Below are positions 1-8,387 of a stretch of 29,981 nucleotides of DNA, piece by piece (the first letter of the stretch is position 1; the number at the start of each line of letters is the position of its first letter). Source of the DNA: an uncultured Collinsella sp. (GTDB lineage Bacteria; Actinomycetota; Coriobacteriia; Coriobacteriales; Coriobacteriaceae); the NCBI GenBank assembly GCA_902494765.1, contig CABUUK010000024.1, forward strand, positions 1-29,981, read 5' to 3'. A program made the position numbers and the translations under genes. The notes under the pieces were generated by a model. The model was given only the letters and a program-made list of their open reading frames with translations, ran no database searches and had not been told where the DNA came from.

Positions 1-217
1 CGGGGCCTGCCGTTGAACCCGTCCCGGTCCGCCCCCGGCATGTCGTCGACGCCTTCGGCTCAGTCTCATATCCGCGGATACCGCTCCGGCGGCCCGCAAT
101 CCTCTCCTTCGGCGGGGCTCCCCAAGTCTGACTACGCGCATGCGGCCGCTGCCGCGCGCCCAGCGAAAGCGGGGGTATCCCCGAAGGCTGCCCGGCTCGC
201 CGGGACGGGGGCTATGT

Positions 218-1339
218 CTATTCGGTTGCCTCCCGGCACATCGCGCCGAGGGCCCACAGCCACCTCACGAGCTCGGCGGCGGTGGCGGCGTTCGCCTTCG
301 CCTGGGGCATGCCCCTGGCGAGCATCTCCTCGCGGCGCCGGAGCAGGCGCTCGGAACCCTTCCTCCCGTGCATCCTCACCTCGAGCGGGACGCCGCTGCC
401 CTTGGGCATCAGCTTCGGTTGGTGGCTCGCCTGGACGTAGCTCCAGGACCCCTCGACGGCCAGCCTCCTGACGAGGGCGTTGCCGGCCCCGCTGATCCCG
501 CCGAGGCGCACGGAGTCCGCGCTCGACCTCTGCTTCGGGGCGAGGCCGAAGTAGGCCGTCACCTGCCTGCCGGAGCGGAACCTCGAGAAGTCGCCGACCT
601 CGGACGCGAAGGCGGCGGCGAGCGCGAAGCCGCACCCCTTGATCGACTGGAGCGCCTCGACCTCCGCCGAGAGGGGGCCCGCCGCGACGGAGGCCCTGTA
701 CTCGGCGAGGAGGTCGTCGCGCGTCTCGGCGGCCGCCTCGACCTCGCTCCTCAGCGCCGCAAGCGCCCGGATGCCGCCGTCGTCGGCGGGCCGGACCTTG
801 TCGAGCCACCTGAGGAAGTCGTACGTCCAGTACCTCCGGGGGTTTCCGGCCGGCGTCGTGCCGCCGTAGGCGTAGCCCCGGCGGGCCAGGAACGCCAGGA
901 GCCGCTGCTTCGCCGCCGCGAGCCTCGCGGTCGCCGCGTCGTGGGCGGCGGCGAGGTCCCTGAGCCCCTCGATCTCGGGGGACGGCACCCATACCGGGGT
1001 GACGTCGTGCGACAGTATCGCCTTGGCCATCCTGGCCGCGTCGTTGCGGTCGTTCTTGGACGAGAGGTCTGCCGCCGACCTCGGGACCCTGGAGACGGCC
1101 GCGACGACGCAGTCGACGCCGAGCCCGGAGAGCTCCCTCTGCGGGGCGAAGCCGAGGTAGCCGCTCTCGTAGGCGGCGAGCGACGGGCCGGGGAAGCCCG
1201 ACATCCACTCCGCGACCTCGCCCCAGGGGTTGCCGCGGAACCTCCTCGTCACGGCCTCGCCCGTCTCCGCGTCGAGCGCGCAGACGGTGGTGGACCTGAG
1301 GTGTACGTCCATTCCGAAGGCGGTAGAATATCTAGGCAC
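218..1339 (-). CDS. IS110-family transposase
   Basis: 373-aa transposase of the IS110 group, which combines an N-terminal RuvC-like DEDD domain with a C-terminal Transposase_20 domain. The four acidic residues are visible: D11 (GMDVH), E58 (YESG), D97 and D100 (KNDRNDA). The C-terminal half carries IKGCGFALAAAFASEVGDF, GLAPKQRSS and ISGAGNALVRRL, typical of the second domain with its serine. The start is GTG at 1339, with GGGAGG five bases upstream on the coding strand; the next in-frame ATG would remove the DEDD motif. Length is normal for the family and no internal stop is seen, so the element may be active. IS110 elements lack clear terminal inverted repeats, and I could not place the ends; the noncoding end upstream of the gene is a candidate bridge-RNA region. 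It lies just downstream of the gal operon terminator. Confidence 0.93.
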   Translation of the reverse strand: MPRYSTAFGMDVHLRSTTVCALDAETGEAVTRRFRGNPWGEVAEWMSGFPGPSLAAYESGYLGFAPQRELSGLGVDCVVAAVSRVPRSAADLSSKNDRNDAARMAKAILSHDVTPVWVPSPEIEGLRDLAAAHDAATARLAAAKQRLLAFLARRGYAYGGTTPAGNPRRYWTYDFLRWLDKVRPADDGGIRALAALRSEVEAAAETRDDLLAEYRASVAAGPLSAEVEALQSIKGCGFALAAAFASEVGDFSRFRSGRQVTAYFGLAPKQRSSADSVRLGGISGAGNALVRRLAVEGSWSYVQASHQPKLMPKGSGVPLEVRMHGRKGSERLLRRREEMLARGMPQAKANAATAAELVRWLWALGAMCREATE

Positions 1340-1490
1340 GGGAGCCTCCCAACCTCGTTGCGGCGCGGCTGCGCCTCTGGCACTTCAACAACATTGTCGC
1401 AGCCCCGACCCGCGGTCACGAGCGGGGGCTCCTGTCGTTTCCGTGCCCCTGGATTGGGTCATAGTGTCTGACAATGCCAAAACATCGACG
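1340..1490 (-). ncRNA. Candidate IS110 bridge-RNA region (non-coding left end)
   Basis: IS110-group elements are known to express a structured bridge RNA from the noncoding end, in this subgroup upstream of the transposase gene. The 150 bases upstream of the GTG start have no convincing ORF and can fold: AGCCCC (1401-1406) pairs with GGGGCT (1425-1430), with CGC/GCG nested inside. Guide loops and donor/target matches were not identified because the element ends are unknown. The call rests on family position plus one visible hairpin. Confidence 0.35.
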
Positions 1491-1506
1491 TTGCCCTGGT
1501 CGCAAG

Positions 1507-1589
1507 TAGTCGTTGGGGACGTTCTTAAATGACTAGTCAAACAAGAACGTCCCGAACGACTAGTCGTTTAAGAAAGTCCCCAACGACTA
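1507..1589. repeat. 83-bp imperfect palindrome
   Basis: Two 31-base arms (1507-1537 and 1559-1589) are reverse complements with two mismatches, separated by 21 bases. The spacer contains AAGAACGTCCC (1543-1553), which can alternatively pair with GGGACGTTCTT in the left arm. The inner edge AACGACTAGTCGTT (1555-1568) is itself palindromic. The element sits between the IS110 copy and the gal operon terminator. It could be a small mobile palindromic repeat or part of the IS flank. Confidence 0.7.
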
Positions 1590-1591
1590 GC

Positions 1592-1635
1592 CAATAAAAC
1601 GGCGCCCGTCGGCGATGTTGCCGGCGGGCGCCGTT
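1592..1635 (-). terminator. Rho-independent terminator of galKT
   Basis: A 16-bp stem, AACGGCGCCCGTCGGC (1598-1613) with 1620-1635 and one G-U pair, closes a 6-base loop. Read on the minus strand it is followed by a T-rich tail (TTTTATTGG). It lies 55 bases past the galT stop codon. Confidence 0.85.
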
Positions 1636-1689
1636 GTCGTGTGGGTGTCTATGCTGTGCGGGCTGCCGTTGAGCGACCGGGTCTGTGCT

Positions 1690-3318
1690 CTACAGCGAGT
1701 CGATAAAGCGCTGCTGGGCGGCACGTCCCGCCTCGTCCCACTTAAAGACGCCGGCGTTGTCGAGCACGTGGCCAAACACCACGCCGACCTCCTCGTGCAG
1801 GATATCGATGGCGTTGTCGGCCGTAAGCTCGTCGGCGCGGCGGGCATAGACATCCTCGGCCCATGCGGCGTGGCTGCGGCAAAGGTCGTCGCCCTCGAGC
1901 GCGCCAGCAAGGTCGTAGCTGGCATCGACCTTGGCGGCCAGCAGGTGCTCGCGGACGGCGCCGAGCTCGGGAACCAGGCGTGGCGGCAAAATGGCCAGGC
2001 CCATGACCTCGATCAGGCCGATGTTCTCCTTCTTAATGTGGTGGTACTCGGCATGCGGGTGGAATACGCCCAGCGGATGCTCGTCAGTCGTGATGTTGCA
2101 GCGAAGCGCCAGGTAGGCCTCGTAGATTTCGCCGCCGGCATTGCCGCGGGAGTCGACGCGGCGGATGACGGGGGTCACGGTGTTGTGCGCCACGCCATCG
2201 GCTGTGTGCGCGACGACGCCAACCGACTCATCGGTCCACTCGCGCCAGGCAAGGATAATCTTCTCGGCGGCGTCGAGCAGCTGGGCGCGGTCGTGCGAAC
2301 GCAGGCGCAGCACCGAGAGCGGCCACTGCAACACGGTACCGCTGACCTGGTCAAAGCCGGGCACGCTAAACTGCGAGACCTCAGCGGCGTGCATCATGGG
2401 GAACTCGTGTGCGCCGCCCTGGAAGTGGTCGTGCGACAGAATCGAGCCGCCCACGATGGGCAGGTCGGCGTTGGAGCCAATAAAGTAGTGCGGGAACAGG
2501 TCCACAAAATCGAGCAGGCAGGTCAGACCCTTGCGGTCGACGTGCATCGGACGATGCTCGGAGCTCATAGCAATGCAGTGCTCGTTAAAGTACGCGTACG
2601 GGCTGTACTGGAAGCCCCAGCGCTCGCCGTCGAGCTGGATAGGGATAACTCGCAGGTTCTGACGGGCGGGATGGGCACCGCCGTCGGCTGCGGCGGAGCG
2701 TCCAGGGTAGCCCTCGTTCTCGATGCACAGCTGACAGGCGGGATACTTCTCGCTCGTGTTTTTGGCGGCACCGGCCGCGGCAATATCGCGCGGGTCCTTC
2801 TCAGGCTTGGACAGGTTGATGGTGATCTCCAGGTCGCCCCAGTTGGTGGGGGTGCTCCATTTGATATTGCGCGCGATGGCGGCGCGGCGCACGTAGCCGG
2901 CGTCGCAGCATAGACCGTAGAACCAGTCGGTTGCGGCGCGGGGCTCCTTGACACCAATGCGGCCGTTGAATTCCTCGTTTACAACCGAAGGCCTCGGCAT
3001 CAGCACGCCCATGATGCGCATGGCGATGCGATCGCGGCCCGATGCCGTGTCCTCGGCGGCGCCGTTGGCAACGGCAGCCTCGGAAAGCGCGGCAAGCGTG
3101 CCTTCAAGGTCAAAGTTGGGGAGTGTATCGGGGTGCAAGAGCGAAATCTTCTCGGTCTTGAGCGCCCAGGCCATGTCGAGTGCGGGGCCCGTGGCGCCGA
3201 TGCACTCCAGAATGGTGTTGTAGGCCCAGATGCGGTCGTCCTGTCCGATCATCGATCGGTGAATAGCGTACTCGATTAGGTTCTGCGCAGCCTCGCGCGC
3301 GTCAGTCATTACAGCCAT
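1690..3318 (-). CDS. galT: UTP-hexose-1-phosphate uridylyltransferase (class II GalT)
   Basis: 542-aa cytoplasmic Leloir-pathway enzyme that exchanges galactose-1-phosphate with UDP-glucose. It matches the longer class II GalT of Gram-positive bacteria, not the roughly 350-aa E. coli type: the N-terminus (ATRDWFYGL near residues 129-135) and the catalytic-type motif HDHFQGG at 296-302 are in family order, and C195-x2-C198 may bind metal. Start ATG at 3318 has AAGGGGG ten bases upstream on the coding strand. An alternative ATG at 3309 overlaps the galK stop as TAATG. The gene overlaps the end of galK by 10 bases, so the two are co-transcribed and probably translationally coupled. A strong terminator follows. 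Confidence 0.95.
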   Translation of the reverse strand: MAVMTDAREAAQNLIEYAIHRSMIGQDDRIWAYNTILECIGATGPALDMAWALKTEKISLLHPDTLPNFDLEGTLAALSEAAVANGAAEDTASGRDRIAMRIMGVLMPRPSVVNEEFNGRIGVKEPRAATDWFYGLCCDAGYVRRAAIARNIKWSTPTNWGDLEITINLSKPEKDPRDIAAAGAAKNTSEKYPACQLCIENEGYPGRSAAADGGAHPARQNLRVIPIQLDGERWGFQYSPYAYFNEHCIAMSSEHRPMHVDRKGLTCLLDFVDLFPHYFIGSNADLPIVGGSILSHDHFQGGAHEFPMMHAAEVSQFSVPGFDQVSGTVLQWPLSVLRLRSHDRAQLLDAAEKIILAWREWTDESVGVVAHTADGVAHNTVTPVIRRVDSRGNAGGEIYEAYLALRCNITTDEHPLGVFHPHAEYHHIKKENIGLIEVMGLAILPPRLVPELGAVREHLLAAKVDASYDLAGALEGDDLCRSHAAWAEDVYARRADELTADNAIDILHEEVGVVFGHVLDNAGVFKWDEAGRAAQQRFIDSL

Positions 3319-4514
3319 GCCGCGTAAGCCCCCTTGTCAGAAATTGCGTAGTGGCGGGCAGAGCCCTCGCCCAGCCAGCCGTTCATCTTGGCAATGAAGG
3401 TGTCGACCAGGTCGAGCGGCACGAAGGCCTGGATGGTGCCACCAAAGCCGCCGCCGTGGATGCGGACGGCGCCGCGGCCGTCGAGTACATGCTCGGCCAG
3501 TGCCAGGGCATACATCGAAGGCTGCTCGGAGCCCAGCTTGGCAACGACATTCTGCAGGTACATGGCAGAGCTGGCGCCGGACTCGCGCGTCAGGACCAGG
3601 AACTGATCGATGTCGCCGGCGTTGAGCGCTGCCCAGCGCTTGTCGACCAGGCCGTTTTCGTACCAGTAGTGAACGGCGCGCAGGCAGGCACGGTCGCCCA
3701 GCTTGGCGCGCAGCTCGGGGAGTTTGGCGTCAAAGTCCGCCACATTTACCTCGCACAGGCGCGCCTTGCCAAACTCGGCAGCGACGTCTTGCATCTCGCG
3801 TGGAACGGCGGCGTAGTCGTCGGTGGCGGCCACATGGTCGGCGCCAACCTTAACGAGCACGAGCGCATAGCCGTGATCCTCAAAGTTGAGCTCGAGCTTC
3901 TGGGTTTTAGGCTGAGCCTGATCCTCAAAGTCCATGTAGGCAAGGCCGCCCAGGCACACAGCGGCCTGGTCCATCAGACCGCAGGGCTTACCATAGTAGT
4001 TGTTCTCGGTGCGCTGGCTCATCTGGGCGAGTGCGACGGGCTCGATGGCGGGTGCGCCCCAGAGGGTTTCCATGGCACGACCGTATGCGGCCTCGACAGC
4101 AGCAGAGCTGGAAAGGCCGCCGCCCGAGGGGACAGAGCAGGTGAAGGCGAAGTCGAAGCCCTGGGGCTCAACGTCCAGAGCAGCGATTTCGTGGGCCATG
4201 CCGCGGACGAGGCTCGCGGACGTGCCCTTCTCGGACGCTTGAATATCCAGCGTGTCGAGCGTGATCTCAAAGGCGGGGTAGCCCTCATCGGCAACGCGGA
4301 CCTTGTTGGTGTCGGTTGCCACGGCGATGCCGTCAACGGCGACATCGAGCGAGCCGGCGATGACGTGGCCACCCTCGTGGTCGGTGTGGTTGCCACTGAT
4401 CTCGGAACGGCCGGGCGCGTGCACGTAGAGCACCTGGCGGTCGCCGATGGGACCAAACTCCTCCTCAAACTGTTTGGTGAGCATGGCGAATGTCTTTTCG
4501 TCGGGGGTGGTCAT
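3309..4514 (-). CDS. galK: Galactokinase
   Basis: 401-aa GHMP-family kinase that phosphorylates alpha-D-galactose at C1 with ATP. The galactokinase signature APGRSEISGNHTDHEGGH covers residues 33-50, the GHMP ATP-binding motif PSGGGLSSSAA covers 129-139, and the third motif IHGGGFGG is near the C-terminus. Start ATG at 4514 is preceded by AAAGGA at 5-6 bases; a longer frame reaching 4586 runs through the operator and lacks a ribosome site. First gene of the galK-galT operon, divergent from the LacI-type repressor gene, with an operator about 45 bases upstream of the start. Induction by galactose is likely. No galE or mutarotase gene is in the window. Confidence 0.96.
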   Translation of the reverse strand: MTTPDEKTFAMLTKQFEEEFGPIGDRQVLYVHAPGRSEISGNHTDHEGGHVIAGSLDVAVDGIAVATDTNKVRVADEGYPAFEITLDTLDIQASEKGTSASLVRGMAHEIAALDVEPQGFDFAFTCSVPSGGGLSSSAAVEAAYGRAMETLWGAPAIEPVALAQMSQRTENNYYGKPCGLMDQAAVCLGGLAYMDFEDQAQPKTQKLELNFEDHGYALVLVKVGADHVAATDDYAAVPREMQDVAAEFGKARLCEVNVADFDAKLPELRAKLGDRACLRAVHYWYENGLVDKRWAALNAGDIDQFLVLTRESGASSAMYLQNVVAKLGSEQPSMYALALAEHVLDGRGAVRIHGGGFGGTIQAFVPLDLVDTFIAKMNGWLGEGSARHYAISDKGAYAAWL

Positions 4515-4558
4515 GGGAGTCCTTTCCTTGGCGCGCGCGGGTGAGTTTTGCGTCGTTA

Positions 4559-4572
4559 TGAGTACGTTAACA
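4559..4572. promoter_or_regulatory. LacI-type operator O1, galK-proximal
   Basis: TGAGTACGTTAACA has the central CG and dyad layout of LacI-family operators (half sites TGTTAAC and TGAGTAC). It is the reverse complement of O2. A possible galK promoter on the minus strand, TTGGTT (4588-4593), 18-base spacer, TAACGT (4564-4569), would place the -10 box inside this operator, consistent with direct repression. Confidence 0.75.
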
Positions 4573-4622
4573 ACTTGAAGCGGCATGAACCAAGTGTTCT
4601 CGACACCGCACGTTACAGGCTA

Positions 4623-4636
4623 TGTTAACGTACTCA
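4623..4636. promoter_or_regulatory. LacI-type operator O2
   Basis: TGTTAACGTACTCA is a perfect inverted copy of O1, extended on each side by TA/TA (TATG...CATA). The dyad centres of O1 and O2 are about 64 bp apart, close to six helical turns, so looping by a tetramer or paired dimers is possible. Confidence 0.75.
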
Positions 4637-4745
4637 TAGCACATCGCTTGTCACTTTTTGAGAATCTGGTAATCGGTAGAAATACAGCCGTGAACGGTAC
4701 TGCCGTGTGGACTTATAAAGCAGAAGAGATTCAGATAGAAAAAGT

Positions 4746-4759
4746 AGAGTACGTTAACA
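4746..4759. promoter_or_regulatory. LacI-type operator O3, repressor-proximal
   Basis: AGAGTACGTTAACA differs from O1 at one base. It lies about 95 bases upstream of the repressor start, in position for autoregulation of the repressor gene. Confidence 0.65.
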
Positions 4760-4852
4760 TGCGTCCGACGATAGCGGGCCTCGGCGCGGGGTGTATTTCT
4801 GTCCGGGCCGGCATTCACGCTATTCACATCTCGCAAGGGTGAAGGTGATCCT

Positions 4853-5884
4853 GTGGCAAGGCGCCCGTCCAACGATACCAGTTCGCGTCCGGTCTCCATG
4901 GCCGACGTCGCCCGCGCTGCTGGCGTTTCGCAGCAGACGGTTTCGCGCGTCGCCAACGGCTTGCCCAACGTTAACGAACAGACGCGCCAGCGCGTGCAGG
5001 CCGCGATGCAAGAGCTCGGCTTTCGTCCGAGTTATGCCGGTCGCTCGCTGCGCGACGGCCGTTACCATTCGGTCGGCCTGTGCATCAACGATGTCACCAA
5101 GTTTGGCAACCTCTCAATGATCGACGGCATCGCCAGCGCTGCTCGCGAGCATAATTGCGCTATCACGCTGGTCGAGATGTCCAAGACCGAGGAGTTTTCG
5201 CTTGCCGAGGCCACGCGTCGTATGGCGGCATTGCCGGTGGACGGCATCATCATCGGCATGAGTCGCATGGCACCCGATTTCGAGACGTTTGATCCACTGC
5301 CGGGCATTGGCACGGTCATCGTTACCATGTACGCGCACCCCCGGGTGACCACGGTCGATTCCGACCATTACGGCTGCTCGCTATTGCTTATGGATCACCT
5401 GTTTGAGCTGGGGCACGAGCAGATTCGCTATATCGGCGGCCCGTCGTTCTCGGTCGACGAGCAATTTCGTCGCGCCGGTTGGCAGGATGCGCTCGAGCGT
5501 AAACACATCGAGCCGGCAGAGCCGCTCGAGGGCGACTGGTCTGCCAACAGCGGCTACGAGGCCGGCAGGTACCTGGCCGAGCACGATCACACCATGACGG
5601 CGATCTATGCGGCAAACGATCAGATGGCAAATGGCGCGATTGCCGCGCTGCGTGATAGCGGCCTGCGCGTGCCCGAGGACGTGAGCGTGGTGGGCGTCGA
5701 CGATTCGCTCGATGATTTTGTGGCACACAACGAGCTCACGACCGTGCGATTCGATCTACATCAGCGCGGACGCGAGGTGTTTGAGCATGCGGTTCCCGAG
5801 GCGGGTACGGCGGGCAAAACCGTTGCCATCCGTATTCCCGGCCAGCTCATCGTTCGACATAGTACGGCGGCACCGCGCGCATAG
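4853..5884 (+). CDS. LacI-family galactose-operon repressor
   Basis: 343-aa transcription factor. The N-terminal LacI HTH is clear (SMADVARAAGVSQQTVSRVANG, starting at residue 15), followed by the hinge LGFRPSYAGRSLRDGR and a periplasmic-binding-protein-like sensor domain to the C-terminus (DQMANGAIAAL, VGVDDSLDDF). Start is GTG at 4853 with GAAGGTGA seven bases upstream; no upstream in-frame ATG is better placed. It is divergent from galKT, and three near-identical LacI-type operators lie between them, so it most likely represses galKT and itself. The inducer (galactose or a derivative) is inferred from neighbours, not from residues. The functional name galR fits, but LacI regulators are often misnamed by context. 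Confidence 0.93.
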   Translation: MARRPSNDTSSRPVSMADVARAAGVSQQTVSRVANGLPNVNEQTRQRVQAAMQELGFRPSYAGRSLRDGRYHSVGLCINDVTKFGNLSMIDGIASAAREHNCAITLVEMSKTEEFSLAEATRRMAALPVDGIIIGMSRMAPDFETFDPLPGIGTVIVTMYAHPRVTTVDSDHYGCSLLLMDHLFELGHEQIRYIGGPSFSVDEQFRRAGWQDALERKHIEPAEPLEGDWSANSGYEAGRYLAEHDHTMTAIYAANDQMANGAIAALRDSGLRVPEDVSVVGVDDSLDDFVAHNELTTVRFDLHQRGREVFEHAVPEAGTAGKTVAIRIPGQLIVRHSTAAPRA

Positions 5885-5967
5885 TTTTCGCAGGTCAACG
5901 GTGATATGTTGAACATCAATAACAATCGGTAAGGATGTCGGTAGATGGCTGTTGGGATGTAGCCGAG

Positions 5968-5976
5968 TGCTATGAT
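5968..5976 (+). promoter_or_regulatory. Extended -10 promoter for the flavodiiron gene
   Basis: TGCTATGAT is an extended -10 element (TGn-TATGAT) 38 bases before the start codon, with no good -35 box. A small hairpin (ATAGAC 5975-5980 with GTCTAT 5991-5996) lies just before the ribosome site AGGAGG. An 11-base palindrome, ATGTT-g-AACAT, is at 5906-5916. Confidence 0.5.
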
Positions 5977-6013
5977 AGACGGGCTCTTTTGTCTATCTAG
6001 GAGGCTTTGCCTG

Positions 6014-7174
6014 ATGGAGATCACCAAGGATATCCGCTACATTGGCGTCGACGATCACGACATTGACCTGTTCGAGGGCCAGTACGACGTGTCCGAGAAC
6101 GGTATGGCATATAACAGCTACGTTATCTTGGGCGACAAGATCGCTGTCGCCGATTCGGTCGACGCCGGCTTTGTCGACGAGTGGCTCGGCAACCTCGAGG
6201 CCGTGCTTGATGGCCGTACGCCCGACTACCTGGTTGTCCATCATATGGAGCCCGATCACTCCGCCGGTATCGCCGCCTTTATGGAGCGCTACCCCCAGGC
6301 GCAGATTGTGGCCAGCATGGGCGCTTTCCGCATGATGGTCAACTACTTTGGCACCGACTTCCCCGAGCGCAAGATGGTCGTCAAAGATGGCGACGTGCTC
6401 GACCTGGGCGGCCACAGCTTGACGTTTGTCGGCGCCCCCAACGTGCACTGGCCCGAGGTGCTCTTCTCCTATGAGGCCACCGACAAGGTGCTCTTTAGTG
6501 CCGACGGTTTTGGCAAGTTCGGTGCTAACGACATCGAGGATCCCGAGGGCTGGGCTTGCGAAGCGCGCCGCTACTACTTTGGCATCGTCGGTAAGTTCGG
6601 CAAGTTCGTGCAGGCCGTGCTCAAGAAGGCCGCCGATCTGGATATCCAGATCATCTGCCCGCTCCATGGTCCTGTGCTGACCGAGAACCTGGGCTACTAC
6701 CTCGACACTTACAACACCTGGTCGAGCTACCAGCCCGAGGACGAGGGCATCACGATCGCCTATGCGAGTGTGTATGGCCATCTGAAGGCTGCCGTTGAGG
6801 AGCTCGCATCTGCGCTCGAGGCCCGCGGCCAGAAGGTCTCCGTCTTTGACCTGGCTCGCGACGATATGGCCGAGGCCGTTGAGGACGCGTTCCGCTATGA
6901 CCGTCTGGTGCTCGCTTCCATTACCTATCAGGGCGAGATCTTCCCGTTCATGAGCACCTTTATCCATACGCTTGCCGGGCACGCCTATCAGAACCGAACG
7001 GTGGCACTCGTCGAGGCCGGCTCCTGGGCGCCCGCTGCTGCCAAAGTTATGACCAAGGAGCTCGAGGGCATGAAGGACATCACGCTGACGCAGAACAAGG
7101 TGACTGTCCTGGGTTCGCTCAACGACGCATCGCGCGCTCAGATCGAGGTTCTCGCCGACGAGCTTTCCAAGTAG
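6014..7174 (+). CDS. FprA-type flavodiiron protein (O2/NO reductase)
   Basis: 386-aa A-type flavoprotein: an N-terminal metallo-beta-lactamase-like domain holding a diiron site and a C-terminal flavodoxin domain (from about residue 247, IAYASVYGH) binding FMN. All expected iron ligands are visible: H77-x-E79-x-D81-H82 (HHMEPDH), H145 (NVHWPE), D164 (SADGFG) and H218 (CPLHGP). The family reduces O2 to water and/or NO to N2O in the cytoplasm and protects anaerobes; which substrate dominates cannot be told from sequence. There is no C-terminal rubredoxin domain, so an external electron donor is needed. Start ATG at 6014 has AGGAGG nine bases upstream. It appears monocistronic and ends in a strong terminator. 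Confidence 0.95.
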   Translation: MEITKDIRYIGVDDHDIDLFEGQYDVSENGMAYNSYVILGDKIAVADSVDAGFVDEWLGNLEAVLDGRTPDYLVVHHMEPDHSAGIAAFMERYPQAQIVASMGAFRMMVNYFGTDFPERKMVVKDGDVLDLGGHSLTFVGAPNVHWPEVLFSYEATDKVLFSADGFGKFGANDIEDPEGWACEARRYYFGIVGKFGKFVQAVLKKAADLDIQIICPLHGPVLTENLGYYLDTYNTWSSYQPEDEGITIAYASVYGHLKAAVEELASALEARGQKVSVFDLARDDMAEAVEDAFRYDRLVLASITYQGEIFPFMSTFIHTLAGHAYQNRTVALVEAGSWAPAAAKVMTKELEGMKDITLTQNKVTVLGSLNDASRAQIEVLADELSK

Positions 7175-7209
7175 CGATATTTTTCACTTTTGACGCTCAA
7201 CCATCACAG

Positions 7210-7251
7210 CCACCACAAAGGGGACAGGCACCTTTGTGGTGGTTTTTGTTT
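7210..7251 (+). terminator. Terminator of the flavodiiron gene (CCACCACAA type)
   Basis: Perfect 12-bp stem CCACCACAAAGG (7210-7221) with CCTTTGTGGTGG (7231-7242), a loop containing GGACAGG, then TTTTTGTTT. The same design recurs at 28418-28462. It overlaps the 3' end of the convergent DeoR gene. Confidence 0.9.
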
Positions 7252-8053
7252 AAGCGCCGGCGATGACGAGATTTGGGTGGTCGCTGTCGGTGGCCTCGGC
7301 GATTGAGGTGGCGACAGCATGATCGGGGTCACGGTCCATCACGATGGTGTCGACATCGGTCAGCTCGGCAAAACGGTACATGCCGCGTCCGTTGACCTTG
7401 CTGGCGTCCATGAGAGCGACGCTTTGACGGGCGGCACCGACCATAGCCGCTTTGGTCTCGGCCATCTGCGGAAAGTCGGTCGTAAAGCCGCAGCCGGGAA
7501 CAAAAGCGCCAGGGCACATGACAGCAAGGTCGGCGTGGACCATTTGGAGCGCCTGCATGGTAAGTGGGCCGTACAGATAGCGATGGCCTTTGCGCAGTGC
7601 CCCGCCCAACATGACGACATCGACCGAGGGCATGCTCTCGTCGATATAATCGGCGATGGTAATGTCGGCCGTGATAACGGTGATGCCGTCGCGTTGATCG
7701 AGGAGCCGGACGAACTCGAGCGCCGTGGTGCCCGAGTCGACGAGCAGCGTGTCGCCGTCGTTGACGAGCTCGATGGCGCTTTGCGCGATGGCCTGCTTGG
7801 CGGCGACGTTGACATTGATGCGGCGATCCTGCGTGGAGACAGTCAGACGCTTGTGGAGCGATACGGCACCACCATGTGTGCGGCGCAGCTTGCCTGCTTC
7901 GGCGAGCGCATCCAGGTCGGCGCGGGCGGTGACGGAGGACACGCCAAAGGTCTGGGCGATTTCTGCTACCTGCACCGAGGCGTTATGCTCAAGCATCTCC
8001 ATGATGGCGGCACGACGCTCATCGGCGAAGGCACGGTTGGTAGCTTGGGCCAT
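7250..8053 (-). CDS. DeoR/GlpR-family transcriptional regulator
   Basis: 267-aa regulator. The N-terminal DeoR-type winged HTH (RRAAIMEMLEHNASVQVAEI, then FGVSSVTARADLDALAEAG and the RRTHGGA wing) is followed by the DeoRC sugar-phosphate sensor domain, which shows DSGTT in the phosphate-binding loop and the C-terminal LMDASKV motif. Start ATG at 8053 has GGAG five bases upstream on the coding strand. An in-frame ATG at 8110 has no ribosome site and would add 19 residues before the usual family start. It is divergent from the class II aldolase, so it may control that gene in response to a phosphorylated sugar; this is inference from position. Confidence 0.93.
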   Translation of the reverse strand: MAQATNRAFADERRAAIMEMLEHNASVQVAEIAQTFGVSSVTARADLDALAEAGKLRRTHGGAVSLHKRLTVSTQDRRINVNVAAKQAIAQSAIELVNDGDTLLVDSGTTALEFVRLLDQRDGITVITADITIADYIDESMPSVDVVMLGGALRKGHRYLYGPLTMQALQMVHADLAVMCPGAFVPGCGFTTDFPQMAETKAAMVGAARQSVALMDASKVNGRGMYRFAELTDVDTIVMDRDPDHAVATSIAEATDSDHPNLVIAGA

Positions 8054-8152
8054 GTTTGCTCCATTCTCGGCTAAATTTGCAGGAATTGTGTTGACTCTAT
8101 TTTCGTTCATTTTCTTTTTGAGTAAGAAAATACCTTTCGATTACTTATCTTT

Positions 8153-8181
8153 TCTATAAAAGAAAGACGCTGAACGCACAA
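8153..8181 (-). promoter_or_regulatory. Putative sigma-70-type promoter of the DeoR gene
   Basis: On the minus strand, TTGTGC (8176-8181) and TATAGA (8153-8158) are separated by exactly 17 bases. The predicted leader to the start at 8053 is about 90 bases. For the divergent aldolase gene only a TACAAT box (8297-8302) without a clear -35 was seen. Confidence 0.5.
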
Positions 8182-8387
8182 AATTCAATATCGAACACGC
8201 CCACTCGGCTCCAATTCCTTCCGTTTACTTTTCAAAAACGACGGTATTGACCTGCATGGGCTCAATATCTCGCACATGCAAAGATGCTGAATTTCATACA
8301 ATGAGCGCGAAAAAAGGCAAGGTAAAACGCCTTGTGAACAACTACGCCCGATGTCCAGATGCGGGCGAGGGAGAGGAGCAAACGCTC

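Noticed and set aside
132..1208. Arginine-rich frame overlapping the transposase on the same strand
   Set aside because: An off-frame reading of high-GC coding sequence. The frame at 218-1339 carries all IS110 motifs.
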